Positions 1 to 8,960 of a stretch of 64,000 nt of DNA are shown in pieces. The first letter of the stretch is position 1, and every line of letters starts with the position of its first letter. The DNA is from Mucilaginibacter pankratovii (GTDB taxonomy: Bacteria > Bacteroidota > Bacteroidia > Sphingobacteriales > Sphingobacteriaceae): assembly GCF_014773265.1 (NCBI RefSeq), contig NZ_JACWMY010000001.1, positions 434,001 to 498,000 on the forward strand, in the 5' to 3' direction. The notes under the pieces are model-generated. The model did not search any database, was not told where the DNA came from, and worked only from the letters and a program-made list of their open reading frames with translations. Both the position numbers and the translations under genes were made by a program.

Positions 1-30
1 TTTTTCAAAGAGACCCTGCGGGGACAGGAA

Positions 31-2271
31 CTATTTTAACAATATATCCTTTGCCCTATCAAGCAATTCATCTCTGCCCGCTTTTATGCCTGCAATGGTT
101 GGTTTTATGAGAACATCTATTTTTACACCTTTCCTCTGCGTTTCTGCACCATCAGGATAATAAACGCCTATCCCCGATATCATGGTAGAAATTCCGCCGG
201 GCAGCGCTATGGAAGAAACATTGCCATCGGCTCCGGCTGTTGTGCTGCCTATTACCGTAACATTTGGCGAGCTTTGGAAACACATGGTGGTGTATTCTGC
301 CTGGCTTTGCGATGTTTCATTAACAATAACCACAATTTTACCTTTATACACACCGGAGGGTGCCGGCGGTATAGCTATTGGTTCGCCTATAACAAACAAA
401 CCTGGCCGGCTAATACTGCCCGTGGAGAATTTCACAAATGGAGTATTATTGGTTTTTATATACGGCCCAAAAGTGTAAGGCATAAATTCCGAAGGGTAAC
501 AACGCATATCCACAATGATACCTCTGGTTTGCTCAAACAGGGCCTTGATAGCATCAAGGTCTTTATTATGATACTTACCCGGGTATAGGTACCCTATGTT
601 TTTATCCATTAAATAAAAACCTTTTCCTTTCGGGTTGGGGTCGTAATCTGCGGCGTAATTTATCTTAGCCATTGGCAGCATATTAATTATAGCCGTAAAT
701 TGCTTACCGTCGCGCTGCAGGTTAAGTGTAAGCTTGTCTCTACTACTCCGCAATAAAAAGGCTAAAGGCAAATCCCGTAATTGCGCAGCGTAATTAGATG
801 CTGGCGTATAAGGCAGGTACTTTTTTATCAGTTCGGTTACCGGTTTACCGTTTATCGCGGTGATCATATCCCCCGGCTTTACCAGTTCTTTAACGTTTAA
901 AGTATCGTTATAATAACCTGTTACCACCAACTGCTCCTCCACAAACTTGGCCTTAAAAGGGACCGCATTTTTACCCTTATAATCATTTAGCACCCGGTTG
1001 CTACCCCATATATTGGCATGGGTATCGTGCACGCGCGCGATCAGGGCGAGCGTATTCAACGTATATTCCGTCGCATTCGCCGATCGAACAAATTTCGGCA
1101 TGCAGTCTACCAATACATCGTTCCAGTTCTCTGCAATAAGGTGTTTGTACGGAAAGTAGTATTGTATCATGCTCCAATACCTGTATAAGCTGAGCAGCCT
1201 GTAGCCGGCATCGGGATATTTCATAGCGCTGTAGGCCATTTCGTTTGTAAAAACAGGGTTGCCAACGCCTGGCGCCAGGCTCACATAATAGTTTTTGGCA
1301 ATTGCTTGGTTATTCAACATATTACTTAATTCACCCGTTAAGGTTTTGCTTAATACCTTACCATTAAATAACTGCCCGTAATCAGGTGACAGTTTAATAT
1401 TATTGCCTTTATACGGCACACAAGTAGAGCATTTTGGCACAGGCCCGAGGCCTTTAAGCCAGTTTGCAAGCGCCGCGCTTAATTCATCATTGTTACCGGC
1501 TTTTAAAACAGCAGGCATCACCCTGAATAATTCGGCATCCATATTTACATCGCCTTTGGCAACATTTGGATGATGATACTTTATAAAACCCCATACCTGC
1601 CCAAGCATTGTTAAATTGCTTATTTGCTGTTTCCCTAACAGTACCGTATCTATTTTTGATCCTTTGTTAAAAGCGGTATCTCGTTCTGCTTTTGCCATCT
1701 CTCTTTCTATTGCTTTTGCCTGCTGTACGGGCTGTCCGTCGATAAACAGCCGGAAATTGTCAACCCACATTTTCCCCTTTCCCACCAGCAATCCGCCCAG
1801 GTGTATGTTTACGGCTTTAGTTTCATCGTATGGCAATTCAATCACATATTCTTTCCAGTCGGTAGTGCCGGTTATTCCCCTGTCCTGCATATTATCAAAA
1901 GCCTGGCTGCCATCCACACGAAGCCATAAGCCGGCATAGCCGGCGGTTACGTTTTCGGTTTTAACATATCCTCTCAGCTCTACTTTATTGCCCTTAAATG
2001 TTTTGGGGATAACATAGTCTATCACACCAAAATCGGCCGTCTCGCCAGTTTTCTCAATAGATACGGCGTATTTCCCCTGCTGCTTTACAACGCTGTCTAC
2101 TTTTACAGGGTACGCTTTTAACTGTTCGGGCTGAAAATAGGTGATCCACCCAACCGGTTTCAACCTGTCGGCGCTCAGCGTTTCTAAATCACCATTAAAT
2201 TGGGTTTGAGAAATGGCAGGCCTGCAGCTTAGTAAGCCGAGAATTAGCCAAAGAGGCGAGAAACGTTTCAT
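31..2271 (-). CDS. S41 family peptidase, secreted
   Basis: A 746-residue protein with an N-terminal signal sequence that ends near a lipoprotein-like LLSC and continues to SQTQFNGD. Residues about 25-180 look like a carbohydrate-binding-type jelly-roll (NGDLETLS, VGWITY). The C-terminal half carries a PDZ-like segment (KPGDMITAINGKPV) and an S41 tail-specific protease core with the nucleophile region NETSQSQAEY followed by GSTTAGADG. S41 enzymes cleave C-terminal tails of envelope proteins; the natural substrate cannot be read here. It stands alone on the minus strand, with its stop close to the window edge, so its downstream context is missing. The family call is firm; the role is not. Confidence 0.88.
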   Translation of the reverse strand: MKRFSPLWLILGLLSCRPAISQTQFNGDLETLSADRLKPVGWITYFQPEQLKAYPVKVDSVVKQQGKYAVSIEKTGETADFGVIDYVIPKTFKGNKVELRGYVKTENVTAGYAGLWLRVDGSQAFDNMQDRGITGTTDWKEYVIELPYDETKAVNIHLGGLLVGKGKMWVDNFRLFIDGQPVQQAKAIEREMAKAERDTAFNKGSKIDTVLLGKQQISNLTMLGQVWGFIKYHHPNVAKGDVNMDAELFRVMPAVLKAGNNDELSAALANWLKGLGPVPKCSTCVPYKGNNIKLSPDYGQLFNGKVLSKTLTGELSNMLNNQAIAKNYYVSLAPGVGNPVFTNEMAYSAMKYPDAGYRLLSLYRYWSMIQYYFPYKHLIAENWNDVLVDCMPKFVRSANATEYTLNTLALIARVHDTHANIWGSNRVLNDYKGKNAVPFKAKFVEEQLVVTGYYNDTLNVKELVKPGDMITAINGKPVTELIKKYLPYTPASNYAAQLRDLPLAFLLRSSRDKLTLNLQRDGKQFTAIINMLPMAKINYAADYDPNPKGKGFYLMDKNIGYLYPGKYHNKDLDAIKALFEQTRGIIVDMRCYPSEFMPYTFGPYIKTNNTPFVKFSTGSISRPGLFVIGEPIAIPPAPSGVYKGKIVVIVNETSQSQAEYTTMCFQSSPNVTVIGSTTAGADGNVSSIALPGGISTMISGIGVYYPDGAETQRKGVKIDVLIKPTIAGIKAGRDELLDRAKDILLK

Positions 2272-2404
2272 AAAGGCGGGTTAGGTAGCGTGATTTTATT
2301 ATGATGATATTAACGGGTTTTTATTTGTTTTAATATTGCAGTGATGCAACTAAAACAAAAACCTCGTTTTTACTTTTTACTTTTGACTTCTAACTTTTTA
2401 CTTA

Positions 2405-2818
2405 ATGCCCACCTACTCCACTTTCCAAACCGAGCACCGCGTACGCCCCGATGATATCGACATGTTTCAGCATGTGCATAACAGCAAGTATTTTGATTAC
2501 GTGCTGGCTGCCCGTTATGAGCAAATGGAAACCTGCTACGGTATGGCCATGGAGAAATTTATGGAACGCGGCTTTGGCTGGGTGGTGCGCACGGTGTATA
2601 TGGACTACAAACGCGCCCTTAAAATGGGCGATTATTTTTCAGTGCGTACCGGCATCGAAAGCATCAACGATAAAGGTTGCAGGGTAGCGTTCACCATTAC
2701 CAACAAAGCCACCAAAAAGGTTTGCTGCGATGGCTACTTCGATTACGTAATGATTGATATGGCCACCGGCCGTGGTACTAAGGTGCCCGAGGATGTGATT
2801 GAGCATTACGGGATATAA
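2405..2818 (+). CDS. acyl-CoA thioesterase, hotdog fold (4HBT type)
   Basis: A 137-residue protein, the usual length for a single-hotdog thioesterase. It opens with the family pattern RVRPDDIDMFQHVHNSKYFDY, in which the Asp/His/Asn of the first strand-helix region form the active site. The rest is typical (VRTVYMDYKRAL, RVAFTITNKAT). It probably hydrolyses an acyl-CoA thioester in the cytoplasm; the chain length is unknown. A second thioesterase of the same fold lies at 7250-7657 with a different active-site pattern, so the two are not recent duplicates. It is followed by a palindromic region and a convergent gene. Confidence 0.85.
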   Translation: MPTYSTFQTEHRVRPDDIDMFQHVHNSKYFDYVLAARYEQMETCYGMAMEKFMERGFGWVVRTVYMDYKRALKMGDYFSVRTGIESINDKGCRVAFTITNKATKKVCCDGYFDYVMIDMATGRGTKVPEDVIEHYGI

Positions 2819-2836
2819 TTTCAATATCAAACACCG

Positions 2837-2883
2837 AATATCGAATGATGATTACGAAGTTGAATACTTCATCATTCGATATT
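2837..2883. repeat. intergenic palindrome
   Basis: The left arm at 2837-2851 (AATATCGAATGATGA) pairs with the right arm at 2872-2883 (TCATTCGATATT), with an inner GAAGT/ACTTC stem. A third partial copy (ATTATTCGATATT) follows at about 2892-2904. It sits between convergent genes and may end transcription from both sides or be a dispersed short palindromic repeat. Confidence 0.6.
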
Positions 2884-2911
2884 GGAAATTCATTATTCGA
2901 TATTACTTCTC

Positions 2912-3211
2912 CTAATTCGCCAGTATCGCGTCCCCGCAGCAATTCACATCGCTTACCAGTAAGCCTTTAGAACCGTTAATGGTTTCGATGGTGTGGATAT
3001 ACTTGTGGGTTTTGGTTAACTGATCGAAGCCCTGGGCCATCACCTTTATATTCAGATCGGAGATATCAAAATCCACACTATCCTGCAGGCATAGGAAATG
3101 CTGGTTTTGCATCGGCAAAAAATCATGGATGTACCCCTGGTCGTGCAGGTTGATAACGCTCATGGTGAGAGCGTTATTCAATTTACGGGCGCTGTTTTTC
3201 AGGATCTTCAT
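2912..3211 (-). CDS. small protein of unknown function
   Basis: A 99-residue protein that I do not recognise as a named family. It starts MKILKNSARKLNNALTMSV and contains an acidic centre (CLQDSVDFDISDLNIKV) and a C-terminal CCGDAILAN. There is no signal peptide or membrane segment, so it is probably cytoplasmic. Codon use and base composition match the flanking chromosomal genes, which supports it being real. It lies convergent to the thioesterase at 2405 and upstream is an AT-rich gap. An alternative start at an internal Met is possible. Confidence 0.6.
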   Translation of the reverse strand: MKILKNSARKLNNALTMSVINLHDQGYIHDFLPMQNQHFLCLQDSVDFDISDLNIKVMAQGFDQLTKTHKYIHTIETINGSKGLLVSDVNCCGDAILAN

Positions 3212-3367
3212 GGTTTCTGTAAGTTTTTACGGTAAATAGGACGCTCGGGCGCTTCAAATAGTTACAAATGAGCTATTTAAAAGTGAAACTATATCCCAAC
3301 AATATTTATACCAATAAATGAACTTATGATTAATAAAATGAATTTAACGGCTTAGGCTAACAAAATC

Positions 3368-3898
3368 CTATTCGCCTTTTATTTCAGAAACGATATCTTC
3401 CTTTAGGTCCTTCAATATCAAATAAAACTCATCGAAATTGGGATACCCATTTTTCCAATATAATTCGTGTTGGAAATTTCCAGAATTGAAAATAAAGTCT
3501 GCAAATGAATACATGAGTTTTTCATAATTAAGTAGTTTCGACTTCAAAGCACCATCGGTATAACAAGCAGTCAAAACTTCTATCCTCGATAAATATCTAT
3601 TTATTTGTTCCCATTCATTTTCTGAAATGTATTTGTCCCTTTCAGCGAAATATTGATTTCGGGTTTGTATATCTTTATTAGTTGGGTCTCTTAGAACTAA
3701 AACAAAGCAATACAAATTTTTAAATCTGTTGTAGAATTTACTCAAAGATTGAATTACCTCAAATAATTCCTCCAAGTTTTTAACACGAAGCTGCTGCTTG
3801 TTATTCTTGTTGGAATAGTAATTGGCGAAGAGAGCCACTATAATAGCTACCAGCGTCAAAACTGTTGAAGAAATTGCTAATAGATTTTCTAAGGACAT
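3368..3898 (-). CDS. membrane-anchored protein of unknown function
   Basis: A 176-residue protein with one N-terminal transmembrane helix (residues about 5-27, ISSTVLTLVAIIVALFANYY) followed by a charged, mostly helical cytoplasmic domain rich in Glu, Lys, Tyr and Phe. The topology resembles small stand-alone membrane proteins of phage-defence or stress loci, but no diagnostic motif is visible and I assign no function. The gene is clearly more AT-rich than its neighbours, which suggests recent acquisition. It ends next to, and is co-directional with, the ddl gene; the start codon is 10 bp past the ddl stop. Confidence 0.65.
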   Translation of the reverse strand: MSLENLLAISSTVLTLVAIIVALFANYYSNKNNKQQLRVKNLEELFEVIQSLSKFYNRFKNLYCFVLVLRDPTNKDIQTRNQYFAERDKYISENEWEQINRYLSRIEVLTACYTDGALKSKLLNYEKLMYSFADFIFNSGNFQHELYWKNGYPNFDEFYLILKDLKEDIVSEIKGE

Positions 3899-3908
3899 TG
3901 TTTTATTA

Positions 3909-4895
3909 TTACATTGCCCCTTCTATCAGCTCGCTATAAAACTCCGGCACGCTCATGCCGGCAGCGCGTACCTGCTGCGGTATCAAACTGGCAGATGATT
4001 GCCCGGGGGTTGTGTTTACCTCGATAAAGTAAAAATCCTGCGTGCCTTCCAGCAGTATAAAATCTACCCGCACCATACCGCGGCAGTTAAGGCGTATGTA
4101 AACCCGGGTAACTATTTCGCCAATCTCGTGCACCTTTTCGGCGGGCAGATCGGCAGGGGTAATTTCTTCGGTAAAACCGGGGCTGTATTTGGCCTCGTAA
4201 TCAAAAAACTCCTTGGTGGTGATCAGTTCGGTAGCGGGCAGTACCGTAATTTTGCCTTTTAAGCGGGCTATTCCTATGCTAAACTCGCGGCCTTTTATAA
4301 ACTCTTCTACTAATATTTGCGAATCTTCATGGAAGGCTTTATCAAGCGCATCCTGCAGGCCGCCTACGTTGTGTACTTTGCTCATGCCTACGCTGCTTCC
4401 GCCATTGTTCGGCTTGATGAACAGCGGAAATTTTAATGCCGATGCAATGGTAGCCGTATCGTGCATATCGCGCTGATGCAGCTGCATCGATTTGGCAGTA
4501 TGTAAACCGTGGATACCGTTCACAATAGCTTTGGTGTATGCCTTGTTCATGGTGATGGCAGATGTGGTGGCGTCGCAGGTATTGTACGGGATGCCCATCA
4601 TATCAAAATAGCCCTGCAGTTTGCCGTCCTCGCCCGGGGTACCGTGCACGGTGATGAATGCAAAATCGAATTTCACTTTTTCGCCGTTCAGGGTAATGCT
4701 GAAATCGTTCTTATCTACCGCCAGCGTTTCCCCATTATTATCGTAAACCCAGCTATCGCGGTTGATAAGGATGGTGTACACCTTATATTTTTCGAGAGTG
4801 CCAAGATTTGCGGCTATATTTTTTGCGCTGTTGAGCGATACTGCATATTCGCCGGAAAATCCCCCGGCCAAAAGGGCTACGTTTATGGTTTTCAT
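3909..4895 (-). CDS. ddl: D-alanine--D-alanine ligase
   Basis: A 328-residue ATP-grasp enzyme joining two D-alanines for peptidoglycan precursors in the cytoplasm. Recognisable motifs, in order: LLAGGFSGEYAVSLNSA at the N-terminus, TVHGTPGEDGKLQGYFD, the ATP-binding KPNNGGSSVGMSKV, EEFIKGREFSIGI, and the metal/substrate-binding EVNTTPGQSSASLIPQQ. I chose the start at 4895 (MKTINVALLAG) because it gives the family's normal length; the frame is open 34 codons further upstream, but that extension runs through an intergenic repeat and matches nothing. It is divergent from the PASTA-protein operon, fitting a cell-envelope neighbourhood. Confidence 0.95.
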   Translation of the reverse strand: MKTINVALLAGGFSGEYAVSLNSAKNIAANLGTLEKYKVYTILINRDSWVYDNNGETLAVDKNDFSITLNGEKVKFDFAFITVHGTPGEDGKLQGYFDMMGIPYNTCDATTSAITMNKAYTKAIVNGIHGLHTAKSMQLHQRDMHDTATIASALKFPLFIKPNNGGSSVGMSKVHNVGGLQDALDKAFHEDSQILVEEFIKGREFSIGIARLKGKITVLPATELITTKEFFDYEAKYSPGFTEEITPADLPAEKVHEIGEIVTRVYIRLNCRGMVRVDFILLEGTQDFYFIEVNTTPGQSSASLIPQQVRAAGMSVPEFYSELIEGAM

Positions 4896-4920
4896 GTAGC
4901 CAAAGATAGTTTTTTTTGGT

Positions 4921-5035
4921 AGTCCGCAAGTCCGTAAGTCGGAAAGTCCGTAAGGAAAAGCTAAACCAGTGTGCCGATTGCACCTTTTGCAAAACACATA
5001 TTACTGACTTTCGGACTTTTCCGACTTTCGGACTT
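4921..5035. repeat. inverted CGGACTT repeats in the divergent intergenic region
   Basis: At 4921-4950 several copies of an AGTCCG(T/C)AAG unit run in tandem. At 5003-5035 the reverse complement (CGGACTT units) recurs, so the two blocks can pair over an ordinary loop. It separates ddl from the PASTA operon. It looks like a short dispersed intergenic repeat; a regulatory role is possible but not shown. Confidence 0.55.
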
Positions 5036-5055
5036 TATTTCTAAAATTTTTAGCC

Positions 5056-5063
5056 TATGTTTG
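5056..5063 (+). promoter_or_regulatory. Bacteroidetes -7 box of the PASTA operon
   Basis: TATGTTTG matches the TAnnTTTG consensus of the Bacteroidetes primary sigma factor. It overlaps the upstream ATG at 5057, so transcription would start after that codon; this favours the start at 5087. No clear -33 TTG was found at the expected distance. Confidence 0.45.
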
Positions 5064-5086
5064 AGTTTAATATCGCATCACCAGGT

Positions 5087-5878
5087 ATGAGTAAATTCGG
5101 GTCTTATTTAAAATCAAGGCAATTCAGAAATACGGTTTTATTGGTAATATCCACCGTCATTGGTATTGTGCTCATCGCCTTCTTCAGCCTCGGTTACTAC
5201 ACCCGCCATGGTAGCGGCATCCCCGTACCGCAACTGAAAGGACTTGACGTAGATAAAGCCATGGCCGCCCTTAAAGAACAAGGGTTTAATTATAAAATAG
5301 ATTCCGTTTACGTACCCGATCAAACACCCGGCACCATCGTGGAGCAGGACCCGGATGCAGGCACCAACGTAAAAGAAGGCCGTACCATATACCTCACCAT
5401 GATTACCCAGCAGGCACCGCCAGTAGCGCTGCCAGATCTGATAACCGAACAAAGCATTTACCGCGAAGCGGTGGCCACCCTATCCAATTATGGCCTTAAG
5501 GTGGGTGACACCATTTACCGCAGCGATATAGCCCGCGACCGGGTACTTGAAGTTAAATTTAACGGCCAGGTGATAAAACCCGGCACCAAACTGCCAAAAG
5601 GTTCGCGTTTAGACCTGGTACTGGGCAACGGTGAAGGTGCCAGCGAAGTAGACATCCCCGAACTGATCAACCTGGACCTGGATGCTGCCAAATTTTCCAT
5701 CAGGGGTGCGGGTTTAACTATCGGTACCATCACCTATGAGGGCAGCATTACCGATTCTACCAACGTTATTGTAGTGGGCCAATCTCCCATGAAATCAGAT
5801 TCGCTGAGCCAAACCAGTATTGGCACGCGCATAAACCTTACTGTTTCACAAGGGCAAAAAACCAATGAGCCAAATTGA
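5087..5878 (+). CDS. PASTA domain-containing membrane protein
   Basis: About 263 residues from the chosen start MSKFGSYLKSRQF. One transmembrane helix (TVLLVISTVIGIVLIAFFSLGY) leads into three extracytoplasmic PASTA repeats, each beginning with a pattern like VPQLKGLDVDKAMAALKEQG, LPDLITEQSIYREAV and IPELINLDLDAAKF. PASTA domains bind peptidoglycan or beta-lactam-like ligands; here there is no kinase or penicillin-binding domain, the usual Bacteroidetes form. An ATG at 5057 is also in frame but lies within a promoter match. It overlaps the rhodanese gene by 14 bp and starts a five-gene operon. Confidence 0.88.
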   Translation: MSKFGSYLKSRQFRNTVLLVISTVIGIVLIAFFSLGYYTRHGSGIPVPQLKGLDVDKAMAALKEQGFNYKIDSVYVPDQTPGTIVEQDPDAGTNVKEGRTIYLTMITQQAPPVALPDLITEQSIYREAVATLSNYGLKVGDTIYRSDIARDRVLEVKFNGQVIKPGTKLPKGSRLDLVLGNGEGASEVDIPELINLDLDAAKFSIRGAGLTIGTITYEGSITDSTNVIVVGQSPMKSDSLSQTSIGTRINLTVSQGQKTNEPN

Positions 5879-6170
5879 TGCTGCTACCCTGCAGCAGCGT
5901 TTAAATAATGGCGAAATAATAAACCTGCTGGATGTAAGGCAAAAAATTGAATTTGCAACCTTTAATATAGGCGGGTTAAATATACCCGTATCCCAACTCG
6001 CGGCCAATATCAACCTGGTTAATTACAACAAAACTGATGAGATAATCGTTATTTGTAGCGCAGGTATCCGCAGCGATAATGCGCAGGGTATTTTAAGCGG
6101 TTTAGGCTACCAAAATGTGCTGAATTTAAAAGGCGGATTAATAGCTTTGCAAAAATTAAACAACAAGTAA
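5865..6170 (+). CDS. rhodanese-like domain protein
   Basis: A 101-residue single-domain rhodanese. It shows the N-terminal LLDVRQKIEFATFNIGG pattern (usually DVR..EF..GHI) and the active-site loop ICSAGIRSDNA with the catalytic Cys, then GLGYQNVLNLKGGL. It would transfer sulfane sulfur to a thiol acceptor or act in sulfur-carrier chemistry in the cytoplasm. The start lies 14 bp inside the PASTA gene in another frame, indicating translational coupling. The usual Glu/His ahead of the active site is partly replaced (FNIGG), as in many small rhodaneses. Confidence 0.88.
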   Translation: MSQIDAATLQQRLNNGEIINLLDVRQKIEFATFNIGGLNIPVSQLAANINLVNYNKTDEIIVICSAGIRSDNAQGILSGLGYQNVLNLKGGLIALQKLNNK

Positions 6171-6194
6171 AACACATCTCCCAACATATCTTCT

Positions 6195-7250
6195 ATGTCA
6201 GAACAAAAAAAGCCTTCGGGCGGGACATTAAAAAAATTCATCATCGCGCTGGTAGTCATTATTATCTTGTCGCTTGCCGGCACGGGCGTATTTTATTACC
6301 TGCGTTACTTTGGCCCCAATGTAAGCGATAAGCAGGAATACCTTTACATCCGCACAGGCTCCGACTTCCACGACGTTTATAAAATTATTATAGATAAGGG
6401 CATTGTGAAGGATACCACCACTTTTATGTGGGCCGCCCATAACATGAATTATGTAAACCGGGTTAAGTCGGGTAAATACCGCCTAAAATCGGGCATGAGC
6501 AACCGGAGCCTCATTAATATGCTGAAAAGCGGTAACCAGGAGCCGGTAAAGCTGGCCATCCACAACATCAGGTTAAAAGAGCAATTTGCGGGTTTCCTGG
6601 CCAAAAAACTGGAGCCGGATTCGGTAGCGATGCTGCGCCTGCTTGATTCTGCCGCTTTTGTAGAGAAATACGGCTTTACCACCGAGAACGTTTATACCAT
6701 GTTCCTCCCCAATTCGTACGAGTTTTACTGGAACACTACGCCCGAGAAATTCTTTGAGCGGATGTATGCCAATTACCAAAAATTTTGGACGCCCGAACGC
6801 AAAGCCAAAGCCGCAGCCATTAACCTTACGCAACAGCAGGTATCTATCTTAGCCGCCGTTGTGGATGCCGAAGCCCTGCACGATGATGATATGCCTGCCG
6901 TAGCCGGTTTATACCTTAACCGCCTTAAAAAAGGCATGAAACTGGAAACCGACCCTACCGTAATATTCGCTGTAGGCGATTTTACCATAAAACGCGTGCT
7001 GAGGAAAGATCTGATGAAGGATTCGCCGTACAATACTTATATGTACGCAGGCCTGCCGCCCGGGCCTATCATGATGCCATCTATAAACGCTATCAATTCG
7101 GTATTGGATTATCAGCATAACGACTACCTGTACATGTGCGCCAAGGAAGATTTTTCGGGCTACCACAACTTTGCCAATAACGAGGCGCAGCACCAAATAA
7201 ACGCGCGTAAATTCCAGCAGGCGTTAAACCAAAGGCACATTTACCGCTAA
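6195..7250 (+). CDS. mltG: endolytic murein transglycosylase MltG
   Basis: A 351-residue protein with an N-terminal transmembrane helix (IIALVVIIILSLAGTGVFYYL), then the YceG/MltG fold. The catalytic region reads AAVVDAEALHDDDMPAVAG, with the family Glu, followed by LYLNRLKKGMKLETDPTV and SPYNTYMYAGLPPGPI, all hallmarks of MltG. It cuts nascent glycan strands at the inner membrane and so sets glycan length. The length fits the family. It lies 25 bp after the rhodanese gene, and its stop overlaps the next start (TAATG), so it is part of the same operon. Confidence 0.95.
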   Translation: MSEQKKPSGGTLKKFIIALVVIIILSLAGTGVFYYLRYFGPNVSDKQEYLYIRTGSDFHDVYKIIIDKGIVKDTTTFMWAAHNMNYVNRVKSGKYRLKSGMSNRSLINMLKSGNQEPVKLAIHNIRLKEQFAGFLAKKLEPDSVAMLRLLDSAAFVEKYGFTTENVYTMFLPNSYEFYWNTTPEKFFERMYANYQKFWTPERKAKAAAINLTQQQVSILAAVVDAEALHDDDMPAVAGLYLNRLKKGMKLETDPTVIFAVGDFTIKRVLRKDLMKDSPYNTYMYAGLPPGPIMMPSINAINSVLDYQHNDYLYMCAKEDFSGYHNFANNEAQHQINARKFQQALNQRHIYR

Positions 7251-7657
7251 TGTTTCAGTACGCTACTAAACTACGGGTGCGCTACGGTGAAACCGACCAG
7301 ATGGGTTATATGTATTACGGCAACTATGCCGAGTTCTTTGAAGTGGGCCGTGTAGAAATGCTGCGCAGCCTTGGCTTAACCTATGCGGGTATGGAAGCAT
7401 CGGGCATTATGATGCCCGTACTGGAGTTGAACTGCAAATACCTTAAACCAGCCCGGTACGATGAGGAGATCACCATCAATGTTTCGATGGCGAAAATGCC
7501 GGGTGTAAAAATTCATTTTAAGTACGAATTGGTTAACGAAAAACAGGAGCTGATCCACATTGGCGAAACGCTTTTGGCTTTCATCAACATGAAAACTAAC
7601 CGCCCATGCCTGCCACCACAGGAATTTATTGATAAATTAAAGCCTTTTTTTGAGTAA
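7250..7657 (+). CDS. acyl-CoA thioesterase, YbgC/FadM type
   Basis: A 135-residue hotdog thioesterase. The diagnostic start is VRYGETDQMGYMYYGNYAEFFE, where the Asp and Tyr/Asn positions match the YbgC active-site region, followed by GRVEMLRSLG and GIMMPVLELNCKYLKPARYDE. It likely acts on short- to medium-chain acyl-CoA in the cytoplasm; YbgC proteins are often linked to envelope genes, which agrees with its place after mltG. The start shares one base with the mltG stop, pointing to translational coupling. Confidence 0.9.
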   Translation: MFQYATKLRVRYGETDQMGYMYYGNYAEFFEVGRVEMLRSLGLTYAGMEASGIMMPVLELNCKYLKPARYDEEITINVSMAKMPGVKIHFKYELVNEKQELIHIGETLLAFINMKTNRPCLPPQEFIDKLKPFFE

Positions 7658-7668
7658 TTTTATCCATA

Positions 7669-8670
7669 ATGAAATGGATACACCGCTTTTTAAGCCATTT
7701 TAAGTTTTACCACTACATAACCGATTGGGCAAAATCCGTGTACATCCCTGGTTTCAGGCCCCTGCCGTTATATACGGTGGTTGTTTTCTTTATCGAAGAA
7801 ATTCAAAAAACATCTCTTAACAACCGTGCGGCCGCACTTGCCTACAACTTTATGCTGGCGCTGTTCCCGGCTATTATATTTTTATTTACGCTGATAGCCT
7901 ATATCCCGGTAGATAAATTCCAGGACAAACTGCTTGATTTATTCGCCATGATAATGCCAGCTAATGCGTACGCAGCATTCCACTCTACTATTGTGGATAT
8001 CGTTAGCATACAAAACGGCAAATTGCTTTCCGTTGGATTTATAACAGCTTTGTACTTTGCTACAAATGGTGTGAGCAACCTGATGCAGGCATTTAACAAG
8101 TCGTCGCTGATATTAGAGACCCGCACCTGGCTTAAAAGGCGGGCCATAGCGCTTTTACTTACCGTAGTTATAAGTATTGCACTGCTTATAGCCATCGTAA
8201 TTATGATAGCCGGCCAGGCAGTTATAGGTTTTATACAGGATAAATTTTACCACAATTCCCACTATTGGTTTTACCTGATCGCGTTATCGCGCTGGATAAT
8301 TATCCTGGCCATATTTTTTGTGAGCATCTGCATACTATACCGCTATGGCCCATCCAACAAACGCAAGTGGAAGTTTATCAACCCGGGCTCTATTTTGGCC
8401 ACCTCGCTGGCTATATTAACTTCTATCGGGTTTACCTACTACACCAACAATTTCTCATCGTACAATAAGGTTTACGGCTCTATTGGCACGCTCATCGTAG
8501 TGATGATCTACCTGTATTTAAATTCGCTTATCCTGCTTATTGGTTTTGAATTAAACGCCAGTGTAGACCTTTCCAAGCGGAATATACGCATTGTTAAACC
8601 ACGGTATAACAGCTTCAGGGCGCCGAAAACAGCCGTTTCGCAAGCAAAAACCAACACTCCGCACAAATAA
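7669..8670 (+). CDS. YihY/BrkB family inner-membrane protein
   Basis: A 333-residue protein with about six transmembrane segments. Typical family features are the segment RAAALAYNFMLALFPAIIFL near residue 55, the central FATNGVSNLMQAFN, and the end YGSIGTLIVVMIYLYLNSLILLIGFELNA. It was once called ribonuclease BN, which was a misassignment; the function is unknown, perhaps transport or lipid-related. It begins 12 bp after the thioesterase gene and is the last gene of the operon, 87 bp before the tRNA gene. Confidence 0.9.
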   Translation: MKWIHRFLSHFKFYHYITDWAKSVYIPGFRPLPLYTVVVFFIEEIQKTSLNNRAAALAYNFMLALFPAIIFLFTLIAYIPVDKFQDKLLDLFAMIMPANAYAAFHSTIVDIVSIQNGKLLSVGFITALYFATNGVSNLMQAFNKSSLILETRTWLKRRAIALLLTVVISIALLIAIVIMIAGQAVIGFIQDKFYHNSHYWFYLIALSRWIIILAIFFVSICILYRYGPSNKRKWKFINPGSILATSLAILTSIGFTYYTNNFSSYNKVYGSIGTLIVVMIYLYLNSLILLIGFELNASVDLSKRNIRIVKPRYNSFRAPKTAVSQAKTNTPHK

Positions 8671-8757
8671 ACCAATGGCGTACAGGAGTTTACAAGTAAT
8701 TTAAAAAAAGTTAACATCGGGTTTGGCAATTCGGCCCGGATTTGTACTTTTGTCCCC

Positions 8758-8845
8758 GGAGAGCTGGCAGAGTGGTCGATTGCGGCAGTCTTGAAAACTG
8801 TTGACTGTAACAGGTCCTGGGGTTCGAATCCCTAGCTCTCCGCCA
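8758..8845 (+). tRNA. tRNA-Ser (anticodon UGA)
   Basis: The acceptor stem GGAGAGC at 8758-8764 pairs with GCTCTCC before the discriminator G and an encoded CCA at 8843-8845. The anticodon loop is CTTGAAA flanked by GCAGT/ACTGT, giving anticodon TGA. The long variable arm is typical of class II tRNA-Ser, and the T loop GGTTCGAATCC is canonical. The 3' end is the presumed attachment site of the adjacent integrative element. Confidence 0.97.
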
Positions 8846-8960
8846 AAAGGCAAAACAAAAGAAACTGCGTCATTCGTAGCGTAGTTCCTTAAAAATTGCC
8901 AAAAACAGTGTCAGTAAAGCGTAGAGGGACATTTTACGAATCCTAACTCTCCGCCAGAAG
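8825..8960 (+). repeat. tRNA 3'-end and imperfect second copy (attachment region)
   Basis: The 3' end of the tRNA-Ser gene (8825-8845, ending CTAGCTCTCCGCCA) is repeated imperfectly at 8937-8957 (ending CTAACTCTCCGCCA), about 112 bp further on. The first copy restores the tRNA and is the likely attachment core. The second may be a second core, an accessory integrase site, or a scar from an earlier insertion. Confidence 0.6.

Noticed and set aside
4896..4997. N-terminal extension of D-Ala-D-Ala ligase
   Set aside because: It runs through an intergenic repeat and is not needed for the normal length of 328 residues.
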